DNA of 64,000 nt, taken from the NCBI GenBank assembly GCA_008973525.1, contig WACJ01000097.1, positions 992,001-1,056,000 on the forward strand. Reading direction: 5' to 3'. Source of the stretch: Stenopsyche tienmushanensis (lineage: Eukaryota > Arthropoda > Insecta > Trichoptera > Stenopsychidae). The notes beneath the pieces were generated by a model. That model did no database searches. It was given only the letters and a program-made list of their open reading frames with translations, and was not told the origin of the DNA. Made by a program: the position numbers and the translations under genes. Positions within the stretch are counted from its first letter, which is position 1. Every line of letters begins with the position of its first letter. Positions 1 through 10,548 of the stretch are shown piece after piece.

Positions 1-32
1 CCCGAATGAACACTGACGATCGTTGCTTTCAG
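1..32 (+). other. 3' end of a BCOR intron
   Basis: A pyrimidine-rich stretch ending in tgctttcag sits directly before the first ankyrin-coding exon. The open frame continues left to an ATG at 6, but the residues before 33 look like intron readthrough, so the exon is taken to begin at 33. Confidence 0.7.
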
Positions 33-1008
33 GATTGCGTCGCGTACTGCCTGGAGAAGCTCGACGTGCCGCCTTCGTGTCGCGACAACGCGGGATACAC
101 GGCTCTGCACGAGGCGTGCTCTCGCGGCCACCTGGACATCGCCAGACTTCTGCTGCAGTACGGAGCGAACGTGTCCGAGGCGGCTCAGGGAGGAATAAGG
201 TACGTTCCGAACTCGCTTTCGCCCCGAGACGGGTTTCGCACGTAGACATTCACGACGGGATGCTCGTCTGTTTCAGGCCGCTGCACGAAGCCTGCGAGAA
301 CGGCTTCGTCGAAATCATCAGATTGCTGCTCTCGTACGGGGCCGATCCTCTGCTGGCCACCTACTCCGGCCAGACGCCCATATCGCTGAGCTACGGCAGA
401 TCCGCGAGGCTGCTGCAGCTCCACCTCAACGACGTCCAAGGCAACGTTCCTCAGCCTTGGCTGTTCGACGGCCCCTCCAGACTGTCAGGTACCCGCGGCG
501 CTCTCTCCGCTCCGATGTCCGGTCGCGTTGTCGATCTGCAAATTCCTAACGATGCACGCTTCTTTCCGAAGATCCGATCGAGAGCGGCTACGATCCTCTG
601 GCGTTCCCGCCGCCGTCGCCGCCTTCGCCGCCGCCGCCGTCTTCGCTGGAGTTCGTGACCGCCACGGCCCCGCTGCCGCCCCTCTATCGACTGAAGCCCT
701 CCAATCATTCCGCCAACGCCGACGCCCCCGCCCAGGACGCGGGGCTCTGGTGTCTGCTGCAGGACCTGTCCGCGCTGCTGCAGGTCAAGTCGAGGGACGC
801 CCTGCTGAAGCAGATCCACTGCGGGCCGGGGCCTCCGAGGGAGTCCCTCAAGGAGCTCCGCATGCAGGAGTTCCTCGACCGGGCGCAGTGCCAGCAGCTC
901 ATGTCCGCCGGGGAGAAGATCAACATCCGAGCCTCGAAGATAGCGCTCGTGCGCTACACGGAGAAGGTGAAGCAGCTCCTGAACATAGAGACCGTCTTCG
1001 TCAGATGA
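33..1008 (+). CDS. BCOR: BCOR/BCORL1-like Polycomb corepressor, C-terminal part (3 exons, 5' incomplete)
   Basis: Exons are 33-199, 277-488 and 572-1008 (stop TGA). Together they give 271 residues with consistent phases (0, 2, 1) and GT-AG borders (gtacgt at 200, tttcag before 277, gtaccc at 489, ccgaag before 572). Residues about 14-105 are ankyrin repeats (YTALHEACSRGHLDIARLLL, then PLHEACENGFVEIIRLLL). A proline/serine linker follows (PPPSPPSPPPPSS). Residues about 180-271 match the PUFD domain (GLWCLLQDLSALLQVKSRD, ending VKQLLNIETVFVR). In BCOR/BCORL1 proteins PUFD binds the RAWUL domain of PCGF1 in the non-canonical PRC1.1 complex, so a nuclear repressor role is inferred. The exons are far more GC-rich than the flanks. 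The N-terminal bulk of the protein lies outside the window. Family assignment is firm; BCOR and BCORL1 cannot be told apart here, and insects usually have one gene. Confidence 0.9.
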
Positions 1009-1583
1009 TAAAGAGCGATCGCTATTGGTCGATAGCGATTCCGTATTTTAAAGTAGCCTAAGTGATTGAACTCTCGACTGATACGACGATGATAATAATT
1101 TTCGGTGGACTTTTCCACGGTTACCACATTTCGTCTCGGAATCGATGCACGGAAGACGATTCCGATCGAATATTTTAAAATATCAGATGCGAACTGGACG
1201 CGTTCAGAAATTATATATGAATGATATACCACTTTTTATGTTTTAGACATTATTTTTTATGCAACAATATTACGTTACGTTGATACTTTTACATGTTATT
1301 TAGGTACTTAAAAGTTTGTTATTGTCGTGATAATTTTGAGGGATTTTAATTAATTTATTTTCAACGTCTATTATGAATCGACAGTCTATTTAAGAGGGCG
1401 GTCGGCCGAAGACGGAGGAGCTACGTTTTCGTTTAGCGTTCTTCGTCTGCGCCGTCGCAGCTCGCGTTTCGATCTCGACGACGAGCCGTGGCCGCGGATC
1501 GTTTCGATCCCGGAGAGAACTATGCCGGCCACTTATTTTAGGTGCTGTTTTCGTTTATGTTAATTATTTAAATGTTCAATAAA
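1009..1583 (+). other. BCOR: probable 3' UTR of the BCOR gene, AATAAA at 1578-1583
   Basis: The sequence after the stop stays relatively GC-rich, with a strongly CpG-rich block at 1393-1530, until a canonical AATAAA at 1578-1583. AT-rich intergenic sequence follows. The extent of the UTR is an inference from composition and the polyadenylation signal. Confidence 0.5.
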
Positions 1584-3095
1584 GTAACTATCATCACTTA
1601 GCATATCACAAATTATTTTATATCCGATGGTTGTACAGCAATTTATATAAACTCATGTTCTACTGTTATGTTAATTTTTATCGATTCGTTTCTTGAATAG
1701 GATTTTCAATTATTAATAAATTATATCTAAATTAAATGAATATATGAAGTGGAAAACACAAGAAAAAACTGTGATTTAAACGATTGTTTAGGGAGGATGC
1801 AATTATATGGATTAGAACGAAAATTATTATAAGAATTTAGTTCTGTTATTGTTTATACAAGAAATGTAATTCGTGATCTTTCTTTATATATATATATAAA
1901 TCATGTATAAAATATATGCGATTAGAAAAATATTACAATTTCATAATATTTGTTTTTTTTTTTAATTATATCCCCTCATGAAATTCTGTAGATGCAAATA
2001 GATTACAAGATCGGCAATCTTAAATTTGATAAATATTTAATTTAATCCATCATATATCACAATACTTCATGGATCGACCCCAGTTCTTTTGATCGATAGG
2101 TTGTTAGTTTCACTTATTTTATTTTTCAACAAATTTTAAGGTCTATAATTATTTACTGGGCGGGACTAATATTGGATTTTTGTTTCACTAAAAGTTGCAA
2201 TGTGATGGTTCATTCAGTATTATACAATTCTTGTGTATAAAGCAAATAAGGGCATTGGACTTATCTAGCTGTCTTATTTATTCTTAGCACTTTTAACATT
2301 ATTTAAAAGCTTTACATGTGTAAGGGTTGATTATCTTTCAGATATTGTCACAATAAACAAAACTTCACAATCAACAGGAGGTTCACTTAATAGTACCTAA
2401 AGTTAAATGCATTCAAGTTGTTGAAATTGCCTTATAATTGTAATTTTAATTTGTGCAAGTGAAATTTTGCAATATTATTTATTGAAAAAATTCATAATAC
2501 GAGCTTTGCTTGTCCTTATTTAGCTAAACAAATACATCAGAAATAATATTTTTATAGAGAATGCCAATCTCGAAAATATCAATTTCGAACATATGACATT
2601 GAACGTTATTACTTTTATTTAATTTAAATTATTTGTCATGACTATGTATTTATACAACGAGAAAAATATGCATTTTTTGGACTAAAAGTACTGAGAAAAA
2701 TCCAAATTAAATGTATTTAATTAAGAGATAAGTTGCTCGTCGCGAAAGAGTTAACGTAGACAGAAAGGAGAGAGGAGTAAAGATATCTGGAATATTATTG
2801 GTAAGTATCTTTGATCTGAAAACAAATTTCTTTATGCTTTATTGATCATTGTATATGCAATTACTAGGCTTCTGAGTGGTTATATGATTAAATATGATTT
2901 TTTTTTTTGTTCTAGCACACAGTGATGGCAAATGTATGACACGCAAATCAAAGGCCGTACGTCAAGACGTTTGAACTTTGAAATTAAATAACTCCTAATG
3001 AATGAAAATCTGGGTGCGAATATTTGTCGATCTGAGAAGATGAAAGTGAAAATAAATCGCTTAGAGATTGACAAAGAATACAATAAATGAATTTC
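1584..3095. other. AT-rich intergenic sequence, no gene seen
   Basis: About 1.5 kb of low-complexity AT-rich DNA with short TA and T runs, for example near 1890 and 1950. No open frame, RNA gene or recognisable transposon was found. It separates the convergent BCOR and GABPB genes. Confidence 0.5.
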
Positions 3096-3620
3096 TCAGT
3101 AAACTGGGCAACTCGTTTGATCTTTTGTCGATTTTGTAAAATATTTTATTAAAAATTATTATGAATACTATTCGGATATTTCCCCATGTATCCAACAAAT
3201 TGCATACGCAAACAATATTTTTACTATGCCTATGTTATTCCCGCAAGTGTAAATAATAAATTAACAAAGTTTTATTGCAATCGGATGAACGGTACGGCAG
3301 CGCATTAAATACAAACAAAGATTAATTTTTTTATATTAGATTTTGTAGTTAATTTTAAAAGATGAAATATTTTTACCTACCTGATTAATATGTGTTACAA
3401 AATATAAGTGGCTGTCCGTTAGTCCTTTGGCAATAATTCTTTTTTGTTCATATTATACATTGCATTCAAATTATTTTAATTTATATTACCTGTGTACAGC
3501 AAAATAACATTTATACTGTGTGTTGCATTCCAATGAAACTCAATTAAACAGTCCCTTTCACTATTACTGGTCAAATATGGAATATTCATAGATGCGATGA
3601 TATTGTATCTATGGTTCACT
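3096..3620 (-). repeat. remnants of dispersed repeats between BCOR and GABPB
   Basis: 3200-3330 carries the phrase atgcctatgttattcccgca followed by gcaatcggatgaacggtacg. This recurs, more or less decayed, near 5850, 5970 and 10010, and in the opposite orientation near 9040, 20310 and 59140. 3495-3560 (acagcaaaataacat, then ccaatgaaactcaattaaac) recurs near 12860 and 40140. Two dispersed families therefore lie side by side here; neither has coding capacity. Confidence 0.5.
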
Positions 3621-3746
3621 TTGAAATTCAGCTTTTTGTGGTTCTTTAGTCTTATATCTGTACCGACTGTCCGAGTTTATAAACGATTCGGATTCAATAT
3701 TGAATCTCGGCACCATCCATTGCGGAGCTAGTCAGTGAACGCTTTT

Positions 3747-3971
3747 TTACGATTGCTGATGAATCAATTTCCAGTACGAATACTCGCTTTTTTCGACTCT
3801 ACGTAGTTCCAGATAATCCATGAACCATTTGAGCTTTATTTCGTGGCTGTTTTGACATCCATAAATCTTCTCCGGAAGGATGACATGTTCTTGTAACAAT
3901 TCCACTACTTCTTTTTCAGTATGCGGTAGTTTGAAAATGTTTATTTTGACACAGTGAAAACAAATGAAATT
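3747..3971 (-). pseudogene. open, protein-like stretch of unknown identity (exon or decayed gene)
   Basis: On the minus strand one frame is open for about 74 codons, ending in TAA at 3749-3747. It reads like real protein: KLPHTEKEVVELLQEHVILP, then HEIKLKWFMDYLELRRVEKS, ending KLIHQQS. Composition is charged and helical with few low-complexity residues, unlike random AT-rich readthrough. It lacks an upstream Met and no clear splice acceptor precedes it. I do not recognise the family. It could be a terminal exon of an unseen gene or a transposon/retrocopy remnant. A 17-bp piece of it (3820-3836) reappears inverted at 4029-4045. Confidence 0.4.
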
Positions 3972-4387
3972 TTAAATTTGTAAAAATTTAAACAGATATA
4001 TTTGAAAATGCCTCCCCTTAATAAGACTAAGCTCAAATGGTTCATCATCAGCGTATTCACTAAAAACGTGTGTTTCAGCAGGGCTTTTCAGAGAAAATGC
4101 TAGACCCGGGGCAACTTATATTTCAGCAGTCCTATTGTAGATACGAGTATATTGATTTAGCAAACTAGTCGTCGAGATAAGAACGCCTAATATTGCGCAG
4201 CCAAGGGTAGCACCTCCCCTGATAAGCCCTGTATAAACGAGTGAAAGAATCGGGGTCATGTACGCATCGAATGAAAGTATCAGAAATAATATAAAACGTC
4301 GTTAAAAAGTTTTATTCATATCAATTTAGCCATATAAAACACAGCAGTGAAGTTCGAATAAATAGTACGCTCTTTAAAAAATATATG

Positions 4388-4393
4388 TTTATT
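4388..4393 (-). terminator. GABPB: polyadenylation signal of GABPB
   Basis: AATAAA on the minus strand about 40 nt after the GABPB stop codon. A second one lies near 4310. This is the likely 3' end region of the transcript. Confidence 0.5.
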
Positions 4394-4432
4394 TACATAA
4401 TATTCATATAAATATACTTTCAGTAAAAAATA

Positions 4433-7400
4433 TCAATCTATCGAGTTAGTTTCCATTTCCAAAAGTGAATGACAACTAAGACCCTTTTTATAAATCATTA
4501 TTTCCGCCTGCGCCTCCTGATATTTCCGCTTGTAATATTCTAAATCGCCTTTCGCCTTCGTCAATTCGGATTTTAATTTCTCTAATTCGCTAACGGTCCC
4601 GTTGGATAGATCTATGCAATCGTTAAGGGGTGCGAAATTATTTAACGGCGATGCGATTTCGTTTGTGGACGCGTCCTGCAAAATTAAAAACTGTGCGTAA
4701 ACGATAAATATTTCAAAAATGATATCGATTCGGATATTGAATTACCTTTTCGCTATCGCTGGTATTATCACAAATTAACTTATTCACTGCTTCTGGCACA
4801 TCGGACACTTTTCCTAAGCCGTTCTTTATGACGAGTTTCACCGAGTTCATCAAGTTGGTGCCGTTTTTTAATTTTATTATTTTTGAATTTTTTAACTGAC
4901 TAAGTTTAATGACCTCGCCCCTTATCGTGGTCAACGGGGGGGAAGAATCTGTCGTTGAGGTATTGGGATTTTTCACTAGCGTACTATTAGGAACTGTTTT
5001 CATAGGCACGGTATTCATAATTTTAATGTTTTTGGCATATGGCGTTATTTTTACTGGACTTATGTTTACATTTTTAGGTAATTGTACAAAATTAATTCCT
5101 GTTCCCTTTTTAACAGCGTCTGGGAGCTTCTGTAATATATTAGGTTTGTTAGTCATGGCTAAAAGTTGACTACTGGTCATCGTGTATATTTTTGCGTTTT
5201 TCATTTTTGTCGAAGGCGGTAGAATTATTGGCCTTTTCTTTATTTCTATCGGTTTTGGTGGATCTTTTTGAAGGCTGACATCTTTTAAAACTAATTTACC
5301 AGCATCTGTAAAACGAAACACATTTTTGTACACATTTCAAACAGTATTTTATAAATAAATATGATAGGGGTGTTGTTGATTTAACTGGTATTTACACATA
5401 CAAAGTAAACACTATCTGTATTGATTTATGTATTTAAGTTGTGATGAAAAATAAAGAATTTATTTATGAGAAATGCAAGTTGATGAGTAATGTAAATATT
5501 GTAGTTATGATTTACAGCACATTATTACTAAATACAAGTTTTATTTTTTTCAGTTTTATACCTTTTAACATTTAAATTGGGAGCTAAAGAATAAAAATAT
5601 TTGAAAAAATGAGTCATTACAAGGTTTTTCAATAGGGACACTCAAAATTTGTTAGCTACAGTAGATAGTGACCGCGTTGTTAAAACAATATCAATCAAAT
5701 TCAAAAGCCGATACCCAGCGAGTTGCCGCCACAGAAGTAATAATTCTAAAAATTTCGTTTGTGGGTTTTATTATAAATATGAACAAACAAACAAACAAAC
5801 AAACATTGATTTTTATATATAAGATCTACTGTAAGTTAATTGTACTATACCTATATTATTTGAGAAAATGCAAACAATAAGTTGACAAAGTTTTATCGCA
5901 ATCAAATGAACGGTTTGGCAGCGCATTAAATTCGGACAAACAAACATTGATTTTTATATATCAGAAGATTATGCCTATGTTACTCGCGGAATCCTTAGCA
6001 ATAAGTGGGTGAAGTTTTATCGCAATCCGATGAACGGTATGGCAGCGCATTTCGAACGAACAAAACCCAATTTATTTTTATATATTAGATTGATCAGCAG
6101 TACAGTCAACTCTTTTAGTGTTGAGATAGGATCCACGCTATAGGAGGGTTGACTGTTATATGGCAAATTATGCACACATGCATCTGCATTTTGGTCTGGC
6201 AGAATAATTGGTCCATACTTCTTCTGAAACGAAACTGGCATCGTCATAATCATCAATGGCTAGTGCTACAGATCGATGACAAGTAAATTCCCCAGGTCGA
6301 TCCGATATCTGGGGGTGCAAATTGATGACAAACTCTAATTCGGCGGCCTGGATTGTTGAGGGTTTGATCAGGAAATTGTACAACGAGGTAGTGCAGTCGG
6401 CGCTGTTGTACAGTACATTCTGGGTACTTATTGCGATAAGCCGTCTAGAAAGAAACAACAAAGGCTGCTAGACAAAGTACCATAGCGGTGTGGCAGTCCT
6501 AATGGAAAATCACCACAAAACTTCAGTCAACACATTGCCTGATCATAGACCCTGGAATAGTGAAATAATTGAAAACACGGCGCTCATTCGACATATCAGT
6601 GGTCCGAAAAGTGGACCGTTTGGACACACAGACCTTGTGGCCCCTCTGTCCTTTTTTAGGGCTTTTTGCGACATTTTCTATGACCTGTATGATCGCAGAA
6701 GCTCCCTCAGAGGCTAACTTATACAGGTGGCTCGCGCCAAGTGAGTTTGTGAACGATATTTATCTATCTTACTAATTCATGCTGCTATCTTAACAATTTT
6801 TTTAGTTTTAAGTTAGAAAATATAGCTAATTTCTCCCCCGTGCTCAGAGCGCAAGTGGCCATTCGAATTTGAGACATCCAGAAACTCCCAGAAAACAACT
6901 CGGCTCAGTGGAGGTTCTTCATGTTCCTTTGTCTCGTGTGAAATGATGATGCAAAAACTGGGCCTTATTGCTATGAATCATCGCCAAATACTCAATTGAA
7001 ACATAATTATGACGCTGTTTTTGTTCCATTGTGAGCAAACGCAGCACCCATCTTGCGCACAGCTTTCTCATGTCCAAATTTTCAGTCAGTGGATACACAA
7101 AAGAATGCTTCATTACACTCTGAATCGACATGATCACTAACATAGACATGTTGAGGAGAGCCAGAATCAAGAGAAAGCTGCTGACCAACACCGAAACGAA
7201 GAAGATATCTGGGTCATTTGTTGCACGGAGATAAATATCGCGTCCTCCGATATTGATACTGGAGAGCACGGATGACGAGTTGTCAGGAAGCAGATGACCT
7301 GGTTGCGCAATATTAGCAGTGGATCGGAATAAGAAGGGCGGACGAACTATATTAACAATTTGTACCGATATTCTTAATAAATAAAAAAAATATTTCATTA

Positions 7401-8870
7401 CTTTTGGAATACCAATTATAAACTATTTGATTTGCATTTAAAAAATCAAGCATCCTTATTTTTGAAGACACTATGTAATTAAATTAATAAGTAAAATAAA
7501 AATACCAGAGAGAACTATTTTTCGACCGCATTGCATTGCTGAATTAACTGTGTTTGTATTATCGGCCGGTAACATTGTTATTCCATGCTCTTTTAACAGT
7601 TGTAAGGTTGCTTCGTTTGGGGACTCTTCGACCTTAAAGTTAAGTAAGTAAACAAAGTTATTATTAAAATGACTCGCCAAATGTTAAGCTGTAAAATGCA
7701 GTCAGTTATCATACTTGGGGAAGCAACGAAGCCAGCACATTTTGAACGTCCTTTTCTGAGTCTATTCCATCACATTCGATTTCGCCTAAATTACTACTAT
7801 CACTGAGTTTATCTGAAATTTTAATAATTATCTGCATATAAAGTAGGAAATATTTTAAAGTCTGTTTACACGTTATCGTATATACTTACGTACCATTGTT
7901 CAGTTTAAGGGTATCATGGTCATAATCAACAGTGATTTTGTGCATAGATCCCTTAAATTGACCTATAAATATCATAACGATATAGAAAACAATATGAGTA
8001 TAATTTAATAAATTTGAAAATAAAAGGAACACTTACCATCATCCCTTAAAATTTTAATACTCTGTTTTCCGTCGAGCAAAGAAGATTTTTGCAGCAAATG
8101 TACAACTTCGTGCCAATTCATATCCATGGCTATCGATAGAGGCGTTTTACTAAACCTACTCATAGAATTTATTTTTGCTCCGAAGTTCAATAAAACCTTA
8201 ACGCATTCTTTATGTTCTCGCTCGACTGCCCAATGAAGCGGCGTCATTTGAAGCTAAAAACGTTGATATCATAATGAAAATTCGTTAATAAGCGGTTAAA
8301 TAAAAATAAATAAAGTGTTTATACCATATCTCTACAATCAACATCGGCACCGTGTTTCAATAACAATTTTGCTATGCGATGATAGCCCTCATATGCGGCA
8401 AAATGTAAAGGCGTTCTATCTACTTTAGTTCGTCCGTCTTTGCTGACTCCGGCGCTCAATAGGACTTGACACGTCTCATAGTGGTTGTTCATTACGGCTA
8501 AATGTAAAGGCGACGTGCCCAGCTTAAATGAGATAAACACAGATATAATAAGCGCTACGTCGTATTATTTGCGTGTATATTAAACGGCATAAATACCCAA
8601 TCCGTGGTAATTGGTGCTCCCTTCGTTAGAAGTCGTACCACGCCTTCCGAATCGCCTTCTCTGGCGCACTGCAATAGCTTTTTACCGTTTTCTAAAATGA
8701 ATGTCGTTGCGTTTTTCTGTTTCGTCGTGACATGATCGTCTAGTTCCATCTGCGAAATCGACGCGTGTAAATATAAAATTATTTTTATTAGATTTTACAA
8801 CGGATTTTTATATATTTACCGGTATGATATTAATGTTGTCCATGACGGTGACATCTTTCGCACAGATCAT
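4433..8870 (-). CDS. GABPB: GA-binding protein subunit beta (GABPB/NRF2-beta) homologue, 9 exons
   Basis: Minus-strand exons: 8870-8820, 8749-8597, 8522-8325, 8253-8037, 7962-7894, 7812-7715, 7632-7506, 5305-4746 and 4675-4433. They close in frame to 571 residues, or 562 if translation starts at the in-frame ATG at 8843. All introns are GT-AG. Residues about 38-195 are ankyrin repeats with the family hallmarks [24 protein letters not shown] across the exon 2-3 border, [20 protein letters not shown] and [14 protein letters not shown]. Residues about 519-557 form the C-terminal coiled coil ([20 protein letters not shown]). The ankyrin part binds the ETS subunit GABPA and the coiled coil pairs beta subunits, giving a nuclear activator of housekeeping and mitochondrial genes (family knowledge). 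The middle segment, about 305-490, is a long Lys/Asn/Thr-rich linker, making the protein longer than the roughly 380-450 residues of vertebrate forms. Intron 7 (2.2 kb) is full of transposon debris. The exact start is the least certain point. Confidence 0.9.
5765..6095 (-). repeat. two adjacent copies of a short dispersed element in GABPB intron 7
   Basis: Two tandem-like copies, at 5783-5955 and 5965-6095. Each has a conserved core (on the minus strand, ttcatcygattgcgataaaac) and an AT-rich border reading tatataaaaat on the minus strand. A 5-unit ACAA microsatellite sits at 5783-5805. The layout resembles non-autonomous Helitron-like (DINE/HINE) elements, but no diagnostic terminus was verified. 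Confidence 0.45.
6100..6158. repeat. very short inverted-repeat element (ACAGTCAACYCTYYTATAGYG family)
   Basis: About 59 bp with complementary ends: acagtcaactctttt at the left, ggagggttgactgt at the right. The same ends bound larger elements near 21.6, 34.4, 50.2 and 55.3 kb. It looks like an internally deleted foldback of that MITE family. Confidence 0.5.
6160..6560 (+). mobile_element. LINE-A (R1/jockey-like) fragment, decayed
   Basis: The + strand carries scraps of the reverse-transcriptase 3' region also seen near 47.9 kb: [15 protein letters not shown] around 6368-6412, then the later motif region (gtggcagtcctaatgg) around 6488. Stops and frameshifts interrupt it. Short minus-strand open frames here are its shadows. 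Confidence 0.5.
6565..6720 (+). mobile_element. LINE-B tail fragment
   Basis: The + frame reads [20 protein letters not shown] and then [20 protein letters not shown] followed by a stop at 6715-6717. This is the C-terminal tail of the LINE ORF seen most completely at 32820-33075, where a Cys/His motif precedes it. It is a 5'-truncated copy. Confidence 0.55.
6905..7098 (-). mobile_element. mariner transposase fragment
   Basis: Minus-strand reading [20 protein letters not shown] continues to [20 protein letters not shown]. This is the conserved mariner segment linking the helix-turn-helix region to the first catalytic Asp. The reading stops shortly after the place where DETW would be expected. 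It is a remnant inside GABPB intron 7. Confidence 0.7.
7099..7398 (-). other. open frame with a hydrophobic segment, fused in frame to the mariner fragment
   Basis: A minus-strand frame is open from 7398 into the mariner fragment, giving about 100 extra residues. It contains a hydrophobic stretch ([20 protein letters not shown]) after a soluble part with [15 protein letters not shown]. The base composition is richer in GC than the surrounding intron. I do not recognise it; it may be chance, or a decayed fragment of another gene caught next to the transposon. Confidence 0.25.
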
Positions 8871-8882
8871 CTCGTTGTAACT

Positions 8883-8888
8883 TCACAT
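8883..8888 (-). promoter_or_regulatory. start-stop element (ATG directly followed by TGA) upstream of GABPB
   Basis: In the inferred 5' leader an ATG at 8888-8886 is followed at once by TGA, twelve nt before the first in-frame GABPB ATG at 8870. A probable 5' UTR splice acceptor (ttttcgttatag) lies just upstream, near 8900. Start-stop uORFs can stall or deter scanning ribosomes. Whether the transcript includes this site is not known. Confidence 0.35.
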
Positions 8889-8979
8889 TCAAGAAACCTA
8901 TAACGAAAATAACGGATTTATTTATATTTAAATTAAATCTTCATTTAAAAATGTTCAAAATTCAGCGGTTGAAATATAT

Positions 8980-9140
8980 ATATATAAAAATTAATGTCGG
9001 CGGTCGGTTGTCCGTTTGTTCCGTATGCGTTCCTATATCGTTCATCCGATTGCGATGAAACTTTGGGGAGTCGTTGTGCACACCTTTGTGAATATTTTTG
9101 AATTGAGCATTGTTTGTGTATATGATTTGTTTTGTAAATA
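8980..9140 (+). repeat. dispersed short element just upstream of GABPB
   Basis: A + strand copy of the family with tatataaaaattaatgtcgg at its start and ttcatccgattgcgatgaaa in the core. Related copies are at 20240-20410 and 59090-59290. It lies within 120-270 bp of the GABPB leader, so it may have landed in promoter sequence. Confidence 0.5.
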
Positions 9141-9240
9141 ATAAATATATACATACTATTCCAAGTCGTATTACACGTTTTTCTGCAATGTTTTGGGATC
9201 AAATACTGTCGATAATTGATAAAAACTAGATTGTTCGCCA

Positions 9241-9955
9241 AGGGTTAATGCATTAAGTTTTGATATTGATATTTTTTAAACTTTTCCACCGAAAGATGAA
9301 CAAACGTAGGATGATCTCATATTCATAAATTCAGTTTTATATTTCAATCTATTTGTATGCTATTTTGGGTAAATTTCTGGGTTTGAATCTAAATTATAGC
9401 TTATTCCACCATGAAGACCACAAACATCCAATTAAATTGCTTTATAAAAGATAAAATCAATAAAACATGTGATAAATATATAGAAAATAATCATGCGTAC
9501 TTATAAATAAGCCAAAAATCAAATTTCAAAGAGGGACTGTTTTTTGTGTTATCAAGACGACTAGGCACTTGTTTTGTTGCTCGTTTGAACGAATAAATGT
9601 TAAAGCTTTGATCAACGCAGTGCCTTTTAAAATTGGATCAAGGTATGGCTTATAGTTGATTTATCTATGGTTAATGTTACTTTTTGGTAGCCATTCATTT
9701 TATCGATGGTCTCAATGGGATCCCAGTCTTTGTAATAACGCCTTAATTGTTTGCCGTGGATGTGATTCGATTAGAGAATTTAGTGTTATCAAAATTCAAA
9801 GGTTCTCTCGTTCTCGGTCAATTCCTTACGTTACCAATATTACAGCATAATGCTACCAGCCAGTCGAGCCCAAACACCAAATCTCTCATATCTCTTAGAG
9901 TTTTACTTCGACCGTCTTGAAATTTTGTGAAAATATTCTTGATATGTACTATTAA
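9241..9955. other. intergenic sequence, no gene seen
   Basis: About 700 bp between the GABPB 5' end and the next repeat. Only short shadow frames are present; nothing protein-like or RNA-like was recognised. Confidence 0.4.
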
Positions 9956-9959
9956 ATAA

Positions 9960-10135
9960 AAAATGTATTCTTTTTTGAAATGTCTCACATAACAAACTGC
10001 ATACACAAACAATATTTTTATCATGCCTATGTTATTTCTGCAAGTGTAAACAATACGTTGACAAAGTTTTAACGCAATCAGATGAACAGTATGGCAGCGC
10101 ATTACATACGAACAAACAAACATTTTTATATAATT
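9960..10135 (-). repeat. dispersed short element, minus copy
   Basis: Contains the minus-strand version of the core seen at 3200-3330 and 5885-6095 (gcaatcagatgaacagtatg on +) and ends in an acaaacaaacattttta border. No coding capacity. Confidence 0.5.
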
Positions 10136-10305
10136 GTTTTAAAAAGTATAAAATGCTCCTCGCATCATCAATTCTTCATTTTTCAACGTTGTGTTTATTC
10201 TGGATCCATAATTATAGAGAGATAAATATCTTAGCATTCCATGGATTCATTGTGTGGGTGCCGGATCCATCGTGTAGCAAAGGAACTTGTGGTCCAGTTG
10301 TAGAT

Positions 10306-10548
10306 TTAAGAGGCCTCTTTCAATGTACTTAACGCTTTCGTCCTTCCTAGCCAAATTTGGTAATAATCTACTAATGCGTCTTCTGATACATGTTCTAATA
10401 AAGAACGTACAGTAGTTTTTGATAAGTCAAGGTCTTTTAGTAAGTTGTAGAGATTATTCGCTGGTATACCTCTCGTCCCCACTTCTACTGCTATTAGAAG
10501 GTTGGGAGTATGAGGACGGTTATTGCTGACAATTTTTGATGGCGTGGA
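10306..10548 (-). mobile_element. reverse-transcriptase C-terminal fragment, separate LINE lineage
   Basis: A minus-strand frame ends in TAA at 10308-10306 and reads LLIAVEVGTRGIPANNLYNL, then LLKDLDLSKTTVRSLLEH, ending TKALSTLKEAS. The VEVGxRG motif followed by a helical segment is typical of the C-terminal end of some non-LTR reverse transcriptases. It is not homologous to LINE-A or LINE-B here. The frame is uninterrupted for about 80 codons, so the insertion may be fairly young. Confidence 0.45.

Noticed and set aside
6..32. ATG at position 6 as the BCOR start
   Set aside because: The preceding window is only five bases and a good splice acceptor ends at 32; BCOR proteins are long and the ankyrin repeats are near the C-terminus, so this is an internal exon.
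23..1061. long + frames overlapping BCOR in other phases, and minus frames at 185-439 and 451-819
   Set aside because: Shadows created by GC-rich coding sequence; the spliced ankyrin-PUFD reading explains the region.
4909..5169. 86-codon + strand frame with hydrophobic stretches
   Set aside because: Antisense shadow of GABPB exon 8.
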